NCBI GenBank assembly: GCA_965232265.1
Contig: CBDDPH010000002.1
Coordinates: 1,984,001-2,048,000, forward strand
Length of the DNA: 64,000 nucleotides
Direction: 5' to 3'
DNA from: VXRD01 sp965232265
GTDB taxonomy: Bacteria; Latescibacterota; UBA2968
Shown in pieces: positions 34,892-42,573 of this stretch. The position numbers were made by a program, and so were the translations under genes. The first letter of the stretch is position 1; every line of letters starts with the position of its first letter. A model generated the notes under the pieces. That model did no database searches. It was not told the DNA's origin and saw only the letters and a list, made by a program, of their open reading frames with translations.

Positions 34892-36709
34892 ATGCGCGAC
34901 GGCGTAGCCGTGATTGATTTTGGCGGGCAATATGCCCATTTGATTGCCAATCGGATTCGCAGGTTGCGGGTTTATTCCGAGATTTTTCCACCGGATGTTG
35001 ATCCTGCGGCATTGCAGGGTGCGTCGGGCATGATTTTTTCGGGCGGTCCGTCCAGTGTATATGATCCCGATCCGCCCGCGTTTAATCCCGAGTTGCTGGA
35101 TACGGATTTGCCCGTGCTCGGGCTGTGTTATGGGCATCAGTTGTTGTGCATGCACTTGGGGGGCGAGGTGGTTGCCGGTGAGGTGCGAGAATACGGTTCT
35201 GCCAGGTTGGATATTGCAGGTGGGTCGGATTTGTTTGTCGGGCTTGGCGATTCCCAGGTGGTGTGGATGAGCCACGGCGATGTGGTCGCAACGTTGCCAG
35301 AGGGTTTTGAAATTTTGGGGGCGACCGAGGATTGTCCTTCGGCTGCGGTTGGGGATACCAAACGCCGAATTTATGGCTTGCAATTTCATCCCGAGGTGGC
35401 ACATACGCCGCGTGGATTGGATATTCTCGATAATTTTTTGACGATATGCGATGCGCCTCGCACCTGGACTATGGGCAATTATGCCGAGGTGGTTATGGCG
35501 GAGATGCGGGAGAAGGTGGGGGATCGCAATGTGTTTTTGCTGGTGTCGGGTGGGGTCGATTCTTCGGTGGCTTTTGTGCTGTTTAACAGGGCGTTGGGCG
35601 CAGATCGGGTGTTGGGGTTGCATATTGATAATGGTTTTATGCGAAAGGGCGAGACGGCTGCGGTGGAGGTTTTTCTGAAAAAGGAGGGATTTGACAATTT
35701 GATTGTCGAGGATGCCAGTGACGATTTTTTGTTGGGTGTGGAGGGTCTGGCCGATCCAGAAGCAAAGCGCGAGGCGATTGGACAAATATTTTTAGAGGTG
35801 AAGGACGAGGTGATGGCGCATTTGCATCTGGATGCAGATCAATGGGTGTTGGGGCAAGGTACGCTTTATCCCGATACCATAGAGTCGGGAGGGACAGAGC
35901 ACGCGGCGTTGATTAAGACGCACCACAATCGCATTGATTTGATCGATGAGTTGATTGCCCAGGGCAAGGTTGTCGAGCCTTTGGCTCAGTTGTACAAGGA
36001 TGAGGTGCGCGAGTTGGGGAGCGAGTTGGGGTTGCCCGATCATCTGGTGTGGCGACATCCGTTTCCCGGTCCCGGTCTGGCTGTGCGCTGTTTGTGCTCA
36101 GATGGTGCGGTGGATGGGGTTGATGTTGCAGCATCTGAGAGAGCCGCTGCTGAGATCGCTTCTGAGGCGGGTTTGCAATTGCAGGTTTTGCCGGTTAAGA
36201 GTGTGGGCGTTCAGGGGGATTTTCGCACGTATTCGCATCCCGCGATTGTTTCGGGTTTCAATCTGAATACGACTCAGGGCGATTGGCGCGTGCTCGAAGA
36301 TTTGTCAACGCGGATTACCAATAGCGTGCCGGGTATTAATCGCGTGGTTTGTCTTGTCGCGCCAGATGTGTTGCCCAGGGTGCGTCTCAAGCGCGCTTTT
36401 TTGACCGATCAGAGGCTCGATGTTTTGCGGGCGGCAGACGCCATTGCCATGCGCGTGCTCGACCGTGCGGGTCTTATGCCCTCTGTGTCTCAGATGCCGA
36501 CTGTTCTGGTGCCGTTGACGACAGATGGACAGGATGAAATTGTGATTTTGCGTCCGATTACGACTCCGGATTTTATGACTGCGCGATTTGCTGAGTTGCC
36601 CCACAATCTGGTGCGCGATATAGCAGATGAGATACTGAATTTGCCCGGTGTCGCTGCCGTGGGTTACGACATTACACACAAACCGCCGGGGACTGTGGAA
36701 TGGGAGTGA
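34892..36709 (+). CDS. guaA: GMP synthase (glutamine-hydrolysing), long eukaryote-like form
   Basis: Makes GMP from XMP, ATP and glutamine. 605 residues from ATG 34892 (GGGAG upstream), longer than the usual about 525. The N-terminal GATase has catalytic Cys in LGLCYGHQLL near 78 and the His-x-Glu in QFHPEVAHT near 170. The ATP-PPase P-loop is VSGGVDSSV near 220. The C-terminal part carries an insertion-bearing dimerisation region (CLCSDGAVDGVDVAASERAA, LPVKSVGVQGDFRTYSHPAI, then MPTVLVPLT) and ends KPPGTVEWE. This layout is closer to eukaryotic GMPS than to E. coli GuaA. Confidence 0.95.
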   Translation: MRDGVAVIDFGGQYAHLIANRIRRLRVYSEIFPPDVDPAALQGASGMIFSGGPSSVYDPDPPAFNPELLDTDLPVLGLCYGHQLLCMHLGGEVVAGEVREYGSARLDIAGGSDLFVGLGDSQVVWMSHGDVVATLPEGFEILGATEDCPSAAVGDTKRRIYGLQFHPEVAHTPRGLDILDNFLTICDAPRTWTMGNYAEVVMAEMREKVGDRNVFLLVSGGVDSSVAFVLFNRALGADRVLGLHIDNGFMRKGETAAVEVFLKKEGFDNLIVEDASDDFLLGVEGLADPEAKREAIGQIFLEVKDEVMAHLHLDADQWVLGQGTLYPDTIESGGTEHAALIKTHHNRIDLIDELIAQGKVVEPLAQLYKDEVRELGSELGLPDHLVWRHPFPGPGLAVRCLCSDGAVDGVDVAASERAAAEIASEAGLQLQVLPVKSVGVQGDFRTYSHPAIVSGFNLNTTQGDWRVLEDLSTRITNSVPGINRVVCLVAPDVLPRVRLKRAFLTDQRLDVLRAADAIAMRVLDRAGLMPSVSQMPTVLVPLTTDGQDEIVILRPITTPDFMTARFAELPHNLVRDIADEILNLPGVAAVGYDITHKPPGTVEWE

Positions 36710-36924
36710 GGGGAAGGGATAAAAAAATATAGTCTATTACGGTCTGGTCGGTAATATCGCGATGGAGCGCGAAATGAATGCACAGAACAAGGGGGTGATT
36801 TTGCGTCCGATAGGGTTGTTTCTTTCACTTTTAAAAATTGAAATGGAACAAAATGTACACATTTCCTGTAAATAGTTAGCAAGCGTGGGTCTGCTAACGC
36901 AAATTATATATCCTTGTTTTTTTA

Positions 36925-36958
36925 GTGCCTTAGAATTTTCTGAGGCACTTTTTTTTTG
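36925..36958 (+). terminator. Rho-independent terminator downstream of guaA
   Basis: GTGCCTTAGAA (36925-36935) pairs with TTCTGAGGCAC (36938-36948), followed by nine T. Lies 216 bp after guaA; the intervening 36710-36924 holds no gene I can recognise. Confidence 0.8.
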
Positions 36959-37060
36959 TTTTTTTGAAAATGGGCACGGCATTTGCAGATATGCTGTGTG
37001 CAAATCGCGTGAACGGGATTGAGGCGGACGGGATGTCCGCGATGATAGAGGGGTGAAGTT

Positions 37061-37171
37061 TTGAAAAATACTACAGTTGCATTTTACAGCCAACATCTCA
37101 TTGGCGTTGGGCACCATTTTCGCAATCGGCAGATTGTCAATGAACTGGCAGTGAAACTTGGGATTCCATAG
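37061..37171 (+). pseudogene. N-terminal remnant of a glycosyltransferase
   Basis: From TTG 37061 (GGGGTGAAG upstream) 36 residues read VAFYSQHLIGVGHHFRNRQI and then NELAVKLGIP, stop. FYSQHxxGVGHxFR is the conserved first strand and loop of MurG-like GT-B glycosyltransferases (MJ1255 type), normally about 350-400 residues. Homology ends exactly where the peptide-cluster upstream repeat begins (37166), so the rest was lost when that DNA arrived or rearranged. Confidence 0.6.
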
Positions 37172-37213
37172 AACGCTTCACAAAATCCAATACTTCAGCG
37201 ATATGCCCACGGC
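37166..37213 (+). repeat. Upstream module copy A of the peptide cluster
   Basis: CCATAGAACGCTTCACAAAA, then TCCAATACTTCAGCGATATG and CCCACGGC. Differs at few positions from copy B at 37764-37813. Each copy lies about 60-100 bp before a peptide gene with a perfect Shine-Dalgarno. Confidence 0.8.
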
Positions 37214-37271
37214 TCCCTGAACGATAAAGGGACACGGCTTGAGCTGAAAAAAAAGAAAGGGGGTGAGAGAG

Positions 37272-37532
37272 ATGACAGAACGAATGACATCAATGCCAGA
37301 ACAAATTTCTGTGACCTGTGTTCAACTTCCAGGTCAAGAAATCGAACTGGCGCATGGTGAGATGAATCAAACCCTTGGAGGATTTATTTCTCCTTTAGAC
37401 ATGGCTATCATCACAATAAGAGCAATTTATGTGGTAGATTGTGCTAGTGAATGGATAGATGGTGTTGTGGATGATGTTAATGAGATCAGGGAATATATAC
37501 ATGCTGTTAATGGAGGTGGAAGAAATGACTGA
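37272..37532 (+). CDS. Double-glycine leader peptide 1 (putative RiPP/bacteriocin-like precursor)
   Basis: 86 residues from ATG 37272, with AAAGGGGGTGAG upstream (GTG 37263 also in frame). The leader-like part (about 1-37) shares with peptide 2 MTER, the PEQ tripeptide and SVTCVQLPGQEI, and ends in EMNQTLGG. The region after the GG, starting FISPLDMAIITIRAI, is more hydrophobic and includes a Cys and the acidic segment IDGVVDDVNEIREYI. No family recognised. Precursor status rests on the leader conservation and tandem layout. The stop overlaps the start of peptide 2 by 8 nt, implying coupled translation. Confidence 0.6.
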   Translation: MTERMTSMPEQISVTCVQLPGQEIELAHGEMNQTLGGFISPLDMAIITIRAIYVVDCASEWIDGVVDDVNEIREYIHAVNGGGRND

Positions 37533-37752
37533 ACGCATTACGTCAACGCCAGAACAAGGTTCTGTGACCTGTGTTCAACTTCCAGGTCAAGAGATCGGAC
37601 TGGCGCGTGGTGAGATGGCAAAGACATCAGGAGGGTGCATTTTGCCAGGGGAAGATCCATTGGAGCATCTTGAAGATATTATGGATTATATCGACGATGC
37701 CTTGGATTATATCGACGATGCGATGAGCGAATGGTGGAATTTCTGGTATTAA
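37525..37752 (+). CDS. Double-glycine leader peptide 2
   Basis: 75 residues from ATG 37525 (GGAGGTGGAAGAA upstream). The leader is nearly identical to peptide 1 (MTERITSTPEQ, SVTCVQLPGQEI) and ends EMAKTSGG. The core begins CILPGEDPLEHLEDI, contains the repeated acidic helix IMDYIDDALDYIDDAM and ends WWNFWY. Strong leader conservation with a rewritten core is typical of precursor families such as Nif11- or bacteriocin-like peptides. No modification enzyme is nearby, so the mature form is unknown. Confidence 0.62.
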   Translation: MTERITSTPEQGSVTCVQLPGQEIGLARGEMAKTSGGCILPGEDPLEHLEDIMDYIDDALDYIDDAMSEWWNFWY

Positions 37753-37763
37753 TCGCGCCAGGT

Positions 37764-37813
37764 CCCATAAAACGTTTCGCAAAATCCAACACTTCAGCGA
37801 TATGCTCACAGCC
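37764..37813 (+). repeat. Upstream module copy B of the peptide cluster
   Basis: CCCATAAAACGTTTCGCAAA, then ATCCAACACTTCAGCGATAT and GCTCACAGCC, homologous to copy A at 37166-37213. On the minus strand both copies also read HIAEVLDF-x-KR, so they may derive from the end of an old gene. Confidence 0.8.
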
Positions 37814-37866
37814 GTTCCACAGAGATGCGGCTTACGCTGATTCATAAAAGAAAGGAGGTGAGAGGA

Positions 37867-38094
37867 ATGACGAGACGAATTGTATCAAATCCCGAGCAAT
37901 CGGTCGCAGGTGTGATCAACCTGCCGATTAAAACGAGTGATTTGAATAGGCTTGAAATTGCTCGGATCTCTGGTGCCGATGGATGTTTCCCAGTCCCAGA
38001 GGATGATACCAGTGAGGATTTTGACCCGACACTGGACGATATTTTGGAAGATACTTTGGAAGATATCCTTAACCCTTTTCCCTGGCCAATGTAG
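37867..38094 (+). CDS. Double-glycine leader peptide 3
   Basis: 75 residues from ATG 37867, preceded by the perfect Shine-Dalgarno AAAGGAGGTGAG. The leader is diverged but collinear with peptides 1 and 2 (MTRRIVSNPEQ, then LNRLEIARISGADG). The core starts CFPVPEDDTSEDF, carries LDDILEDTLEDIL and ends PFPWPM. Cores 2 and 3 share an acidic amphipathic helix and a Pro/aromatic tail. Predicted cleavage is after the Gly-x-x-Gly/GG site, as in double-glycine leaders (inference). Confidence 0.6.
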   Translation: MTRRIVSNPEQSVAGVINLPIKTSDLNRLEIARISGADGCFPVPEDDTSEDFDPTLDDILEDTLEDILNPFPWPM

Positions 38095-38229
38095 TTCAGA
38101 CTCGATGAGTATTTGGCAAAGCGAACACATTGACCAGTTTACTCAGCAAATTTTGTTGTAAATTCTGCATTTTTGTTACCCAAGTATTGGCTTGATGAAA
38201 CTGACCATTCATTACTTTCGGAGGATATC

Positions 38230-38613
38230 ATGTCCGTTATCACGTTGAAAAATCGCGTAACCACGCATTCAGATTCAGATGTTGCTTTCGCCTCTTGCAC
38301 GGCACTTCCCATCCATCAAACAACGCTCAATGTTGATGAAATGGCGGGTATTGATGGTTTATGGGATTGGGGTGAATTTAATTCGCAGGTTATAAAGAGT
38401 GGTGTAACAACTGGTGCATCAGGTGCAATAATTGGTGGTATTACAGGTGGTATTACAGCAGCAGTCGCGACTAGTCCAACTGGCCCAGGGGTTTTTGCCG
38501 GGATTGCTGCTGGGACGTGGGGCGGAGCTAAGACCGGGTTTGCGTTTGGTTATGCAGCGGGTGTTGTAGGTGCTGCTATAGTATATACTTATGACGAAAT
38601 CACGTCAGACTAG
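38230..38613 (+). CDS. Bacteriocin-like protein with double-glycine-type leader and Gly-zipper core
   Basis: 127 residues from ATG 38230 (CGGAGG upstream). About residues 1-42 end TTLNVDEMAGIDG, which matches the L-x3-E-(L/M)-x2-I-x-G pattern of bacteriocin leaders. The core opens LWDWGEFNSQVI and then has dense GxxxG segments: GASGAIIGGITGGI, GVFAGIAAGTWGG and FAFGYAAGVVGAA. Such Gly/Ala-rich membrane-active helices are the hallmark of class IIb two-peptide bacteriocins and related pore formers. C-terminus TYDEITSD is acidic. The closest family cannot be named without a search. Confidence 0.6.
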   Translation: MSVITLKNRVTTHSDSDVAFASCTALPIHQTTLNVDEMAGIDGLWDWGEFNSQVIKSGVTTGASGAIIGGITGGITAAVATSPTGPGVFAGIAAGTWGGAKTGFAFGYAAGVVGAAIVYTYDEITSD

Positions 38614-38618
38614 CGAAA

Positions 38619-38979
38619 TCATATCAGACAATGGTCAAGTTCAAAAAGTTCTGTAAAGGCGACCGCTTCGGTGCCAATCACCTGACAAACGGCGGCGTCT
38701 AAAACCTGACAGGCAGGCCGCGCTATGAGCCGTAAAGCGTTGGTCTAACCCTTGAGCAGAGATGGAGGCGCCGAACTGGGCAGCCATGCTGGCCAAATTG
38801 TCTAAACTCGCCTGTGGATCCGATAGCCAACCCAAGACCAGGGTTTGCACGAATGCGGAGCCTGTTAATTTGGATTGGTGCTTTGTAAATCCCGTTTTTT
38901 GCGCTGACTTATTGACCGTGGTGGTTAAAACGGTTTGGATGGCTTGGGCGATTTGAAGTATTTTACTCATGAGAGGCAA
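38619..38979 (-). mobile_element. IS4-family transposase N-terminal remnant (frameshifted)
   Basis: From about 38970 the minus strand reads SKILQIAQAIQTVL, LTGSAFVQTLVLGWLSDPQA and GLDQRFTAHSAACL, the start of an IS4-type transposase. After ACL the frame shifts; the expected continuation QVLDAAVCQVIGTEAVAF lies in another frame and stops near 38619. No DDE catalytic region remains. A 17-bp imperfect inverted repeat (GAGGCAACTCCTGTGAAGT against ACTTCACGGATTGCCTC, 38973-39036) sits upstream of the start. This is an insertion-sequence scar directly after the bacteriocin-like gene. Confidence 0.75.
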
Positions 38980-39200
38980 CTCCTGTGAAGTGCATTACTG
39001 TCCGTTTAACAGCATGATACTTCACGGATTGCCTCTTCTCAATCCTTAACTTGATGCGGATGGGATCGAATACTTGTCACCCCTATTTTAAGGTTTTTCT
39101 CGGAGCTACGGTGACTTTTTGCTTTTTACAGAAATATATGTACTCTATCTTTGCCTTAGATATCTGGGCGAACGCATAACCATCTTAATGGAGGTTTTAA
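38980..39200. other. Intergenic: IS-associated hairpin and leader of the next gene
   Basis: Holds the right arm of the inverted repeat (39020-39036) and no gene. GGAGG at 39190 serves the membrane-protein gene. Confidence 0.5.
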
Positions 39201-39725
39201 ATGAAGCGCATATTTCCTTTTGGCGGCTATACGTGGAAAGGTCAAATTTTTGGTATTGTCCTTTTTGGACTCTGTCTGGGGATATTTTTGGCAGCATTGA
39301 CGATAATCCTTAAACATTTTCTTTTTCCGGAATTGAGCTCTACTATGATAGCAGTCATAAATGGGGGGGTGGCGGGAATCCTGGGCGTTTTATCATTCAC
39401 AATTGCAAAATGGTATTGGAATTGGGCGGACAGGGTGATGGCAAAGTTCTTTGGATCCAATAGCGACAAACAAGAGGGGTGGAAAGGTCTCGTTTTTGGT
39501 ACTGTCCTTTTGGGGCTCTGTTTTGGAATATTTGTTGTTCCACCATTGCTGTTCCTTATACATTTTCTTTTTTCGTAATTGAGCTCTACTATGATAGCAG
39601 TCATAAATGGGGTGGTGGGAGGTGTAGTCGTCTTATCATTAATACTTGCAAAATGGTATTGGAATTGGGCGGACAGGGTGATGGCAAAGTTCTTTGGATC
39701 TAAGGATAGCAAACAAGAGGAATAG
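39201..39725 (+). pseudogene. Internally duplicated membrane protein interrupted by an in-frame stop
   Basis: From ATG 39201 125 residues are read to TAA 39576-39578, and the same frame then continues 48 codons to TAG 39725. Both halves are copies of one unit of about 80 residues: WKGQIFGIVLFGLCLGIF against WKGLVFGTVLLGLCFGIF, then STMIAVINGGV against STMIAVINGVV, then AKWYWNWADRVMAKFFGS in both. At the stop, copy 1 has GAA (Glu) where copy 2 has TAA. The DNA duplication is about 240 bp. Small hydrophobic proteins beside peptide toxins are often immunity proteins, but no family is recognised here. The 125-residue first part may still be functional. Confidence 0.75.
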
Positions 39726-39853
39726 ATATAGGCAGGCAGATTCATCAGCAAGCGAGTTTACTTTTCCTGGTACGCAATGCCTACGGGATTGTGGTGAACG
39801 GGCATATTGTCGGGCGTTAGAGGCGATTTAAATTTATCATCAAGGAGAAAATA

Positions 39854-40696
39854 GTGGCATATCCAAATCTGAAGCAGTCTATTTGGCTGCTGGTATTGCT
39901 GGTCCTGATTAGCGCGGGTTTGATGTTACCGGTTGCGATTCTGGGAATGATTATTGACCAGCAGTTACACGAAAGTCCTTATGTGATCTGGCCATTGACA
40001 CTGACGAGTTTTGGTTTGGTTGTGTATTATGTTTTGCGCCGAACCAATCGAACATGGTCTTCGTGGTCTGAGATCATACCCATAAGACCCATTTCGTGGC
40101 AATTGCTACTGCCCCTTGTGGTATCTATCCTCGGATTATTTATAGTTGCTCTGGAATTGGGCAAAGGGGTGTTATATGTGATTCCAATGCCCGAGGTGTT
40201 ACAGAATGCGTTTCGCGAGTTGTTCAGCAAAGAATCCTCTTATTTCTTGGCCTTTTATGCGGCGGTGATTCAAGCGCCTATCGTAGAAGAGCCACTTTTT
40301 AGAGGCATTATTTTGGGTGGTTTATTGGCGTGTCGGTCAAAGTATCAGGCTGCTATTTGGTCGGCAATTTTGTTTGCGATATATCACATGAACCCATGGC
40401 AATTTCCCGTGGCTTTGATATTGGGGCTTGTATTCGCGTGGTGGATCATTCAAACGGGGTCTTTGTTGCCTTGTCTTTTGGGACACGCATTGAACAATTT
40501 TTTGGCGATTACAGTGGCGTGGTCGGGAATACCGGGTTTTGCGGAAAATCCAGATGCTTTGATCTTTCTGCCTTGGTGGGTAGATGTGTGTGCCGTAGTC
40601 TTGGCTGTTTTTGGGTTGTGGTGGTTTTATGGCGTGGCGAAGCGCGAAGAAATGGAGTGCATTGAAGAGGGGGTTGAAAGCGATACGCCGCCATGA
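39854..40696 (+). CDS. CPBP (CAAX/Abi) family intramembrane protease
   Basis: 280 residues from GTG 39854 (AAGGAG 8 nt upstream), with about 8 membrane segments. All three family motifs are intact: EEPLFRG near 148, FAIYHMNPW near 178 and GHALNNF near 212. Bacterial members include bacteriocin self-immunity proteins (PlnI, SkkI type) and proteases in peptide processing. Placed just after the double-glycine peptide genes it may give immunity or process the peptides; that link is inference. The C-terminal tail is acidic and cytosolic. Confidence 0.85.
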   Translation: MAYPNLKQSIWLLVLLVLISAGLMLPVAILGMIIDQQLHESPYVIWPLTLTSFGLVVYYVLRRTNRTWSSWSEIIPIRPISWQLLLPLVVSILGLFIVALELGKGVLYVIPMPEVLQNAFRELFSKESSYFLAFYAAVIQAPIVEEPLFRGIILGGLLACRSKYQAAIWSAILFAIYHMNPWQFPVALILGLVFAWWIIQTGSLLPCLLGHALNNFLAITVAWSGIPGFAENPDALIFLPWWVDVCAVVLAVFGLWWFYGVAKREEMECIEEGVESDTPP

Positions 40697-40828
40697 GTGG
40701 TGTTTCAAATTTGAGATATTTTTTAATGGAGAAATTAAGTAATCCTTTCCCCATTGTCTCGCCCTGTAAATTCTCTTAACTTTTTAGATGCAACAGGCTC
40801 AAAACGCGCGAATCTAAAGAAATAATAC

Positions 40829-42181
40829 ATGTCCCCACTCCACTTAGCCAAAACTTGCGAACTTCACGTCCACCCCGGTGGATGCTTGACCGCCGAAGAC
40901 CTCATAGAACTCGGCAAAGACTTTTACGAAGACATTGACTGGACGCTATTTACAGACGCCTACGAAGAAGCTTATGGTATTCGCCCGGATCCCATCGCGC
41001 TCTATCGCGATGCCCTATCCAATCCAACCGCGGGACTGGCCAAATTTAAAGAACACTACATATACACCGAAAAAGACGGGAGCGACTTCGGTCGGTTTAA
41101 AGCCAAATTCAACCTCATCATCAGCCTTTTGAGACACCCGCCCAAAAGACGAGAACTTCTGATCAAGGCATTTTTCAAAGCACATGACCGGCATCGCAAA
41201 GAAGGGATCACCTTTATCGAATACCGTTGCAGCGGCGGCGGGGAAACGCGAGAAACATTCATCGACTTTCACCGCACAAACGCCCAAATTCTCTCAAACG
41301 CATCGCAACACAACCCAACCGCGCGTTACATCGTCACCCTGCACCGCCAGACCGCACAACAAGACTACGAATGGGTGCGAGAACTCCTGGACGAAAATCC
41401 CGGACTCATCCCCACCATCGTAGGCATTGACTTTGCCGACATCGAAGAAGGGTATCCCCCCAAAGACAACCGCGTGCTCTTCCAACGCTTACAAAGAGAT
41501 AATCAAAAACACCCCGAACGCGCCCTCGAAATCACCTATCATGTGGGAGAAAGCTATTTTGACAAATCCCTCGAAAGCGCGATACGCTGGTGTCACGAAG
41601 CCGCCGAAATGGGCGCCAGACGATTGGGCCATGCCACGGCACTCGGCCTCGACCCGGCAGTGGCGATTGCGCGCCGTCCCGATGCACACACCAAAGAACG
41701 GGTCAGCGAACGCCTCGACCAGATCGCCTACGATCTCACGTATGCCTCTGAACTTTCGACTTTCGATATCACAGTGAACGTCAATGCACTCCAAACCGAA
41801 CGACAAACCCTGAAAAATCGAGCACCCGACGAAATAATCGAGCACCCTTATAATCCCCAACGCCTCGAAGAAATCCGCAACCGCCAGCAATTTGTCCTCA
41901 ACCGCCTCACAAAACTCGGCACAGTCATCGAAACGTGCCCCACCTCCAATCTCCGCATCGGCGGCGTACCCGATCCCGCACATCACCCCATCCACACATT
42001 CCTCAAATCAAATGTCAACCTCGTCATCGGTGCAGACGACCCCGGTATCTTCGACAGCCCGCTCGCCAGCGAAATCGACTGGGCACTCACCCACACCAAC
42101 TGGACACCCGAAGCCTTGGACAAACGCCTCGGCGATCCCCGCAGATTTCAACTGGGCAGCCTGCGTCCACCGCGTATCTAA
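40829..42181 (+). CDS. Adenosine deaminase-family amidohydrolase
   Basis: 450 residues, metal-dependent deaminase fold. Zinc ligands in ELHVHPGGCL near 11-20, YHVGES near 230 and catalytic GADDPGIF near 395; RLGHAT near 260 and CPTSNLRI near 372 are the usual ADA substrate and metal loops. Longer than typical ADA (about 340) with extra helices near 60-120. It could act on adenosine, adenine, N-acyl or other purine derivatives. This is the first gene of a segment whose plus strand is C/A-rich, unlike everything upstream. Confidence 0.88.
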   Translation: MSPLHLAKTCELHVHPGGCLTAEDLIELGKDFYEDIDWTLFTDAYEEAYGIRPDPIALYRDALSNPTAGLAKFKEHYIYTEKDGSDFGRFKAKFNLIISLLRHPPKRRELLIKAFFKAHDRHRKEGITFIEYRCSGGGETRETFIDFHRTNAQILSNASQHNPTARYIVTLHRQTAQQDYEWVRELLDENPGLIPTIVGIDFADIEEGYPPKDNRVLFQRLQRDNQKHPERALEITYHVGESYFDKSLESAIRWCHEAAEMGARRLGHATALGLDPAVAIARRPDAHTKERVSERLDQIAYDLTYASELSTFDITVNVNALQTERQTLKNRAPDEIIEHPYNPQRLEEIRNRQQFVLNRLTKLGTVIETCPTSNLRIGGVPDPAHHPIHTFLKSNVNLVIGADDPGIFDSPLASEIDWALTHTNWTPEALDKRLGDPRRFQLGSLRPPRI

Positions 42182-42223
42182 GGGTTGGACAAACCGATTC
42201 TTAAACCCCAAAAAAGTGTACCA

Positions 42224-42275
42224 TTTTGGAACTTACTCCAAAATAGTCGAACTAATTTGGAACTTGCTCCAAAAT
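42224..42275. repeat. Two tandem copies of a TTTTGGAACTTACTCCAAAA hairpin
   Basis: Copy 1 at 42224-42243 and copy 2 at about 42254-42274 (ATTTGGAACTTGCTCCAAAA). Each is an inverted repeat (TTTTGGA with TCCAAAA). They precede the permease remnant and may be an operator pair or an element end. Confidence 0.65.
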
Positions 42276-42300
42276 AGTTCAGTTTCAAGACATAGATTAT

Positions 42301-42573
42301 TTGTGTCCAATCGGAGCCTCTGTCTCAGGCATTGTGTGCCTGCTCTCCAAAGACTTTCTCAAACTCGTCCTCATCGCCAATCTCATCGCCTGGCCAATTG
42401 CATACTACGCGATGAACCAGTGGCTACAGAGCTTCGCTTACCGCATCAACCTGGGCATCAGCACATTTATCCTGAGCGGCCTCATTGCCCTGCTCATCGC
42501 GCTACTCACCGTCAGCTATCAAGCCATCAAAGCTGCGCGCGCAAATCCCGTGGAAGCATTGCGGTATGAGTAA
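42301..42573 (+). pseudogene. C-terminal remnant of a MacB/FtsX-type ABC transporter permease
   Basis: 90 codons in frame: GASVSGIVCLLSKDFLKLVL, then AYYAMNQWLQSFAYRINLG, and the terminal signature VSYQAIKAARANPVEALRYE. That is exactly the last transmembrane pair and C-terminus of macrolide-export/FtsX-like permeases (normally about 800 residues in this lineage). No start codon context and no upstream domain; the rest is deleted. Confidence 0.8.

Noticed and set aside
36737..37117. A 126-codon minus-strand open frame after guaA
   Set aside because: Serine/proline-rich without a domain, antisense to a terminator and to a glycosyltransferase remnant, no Shine-Dalgarno.
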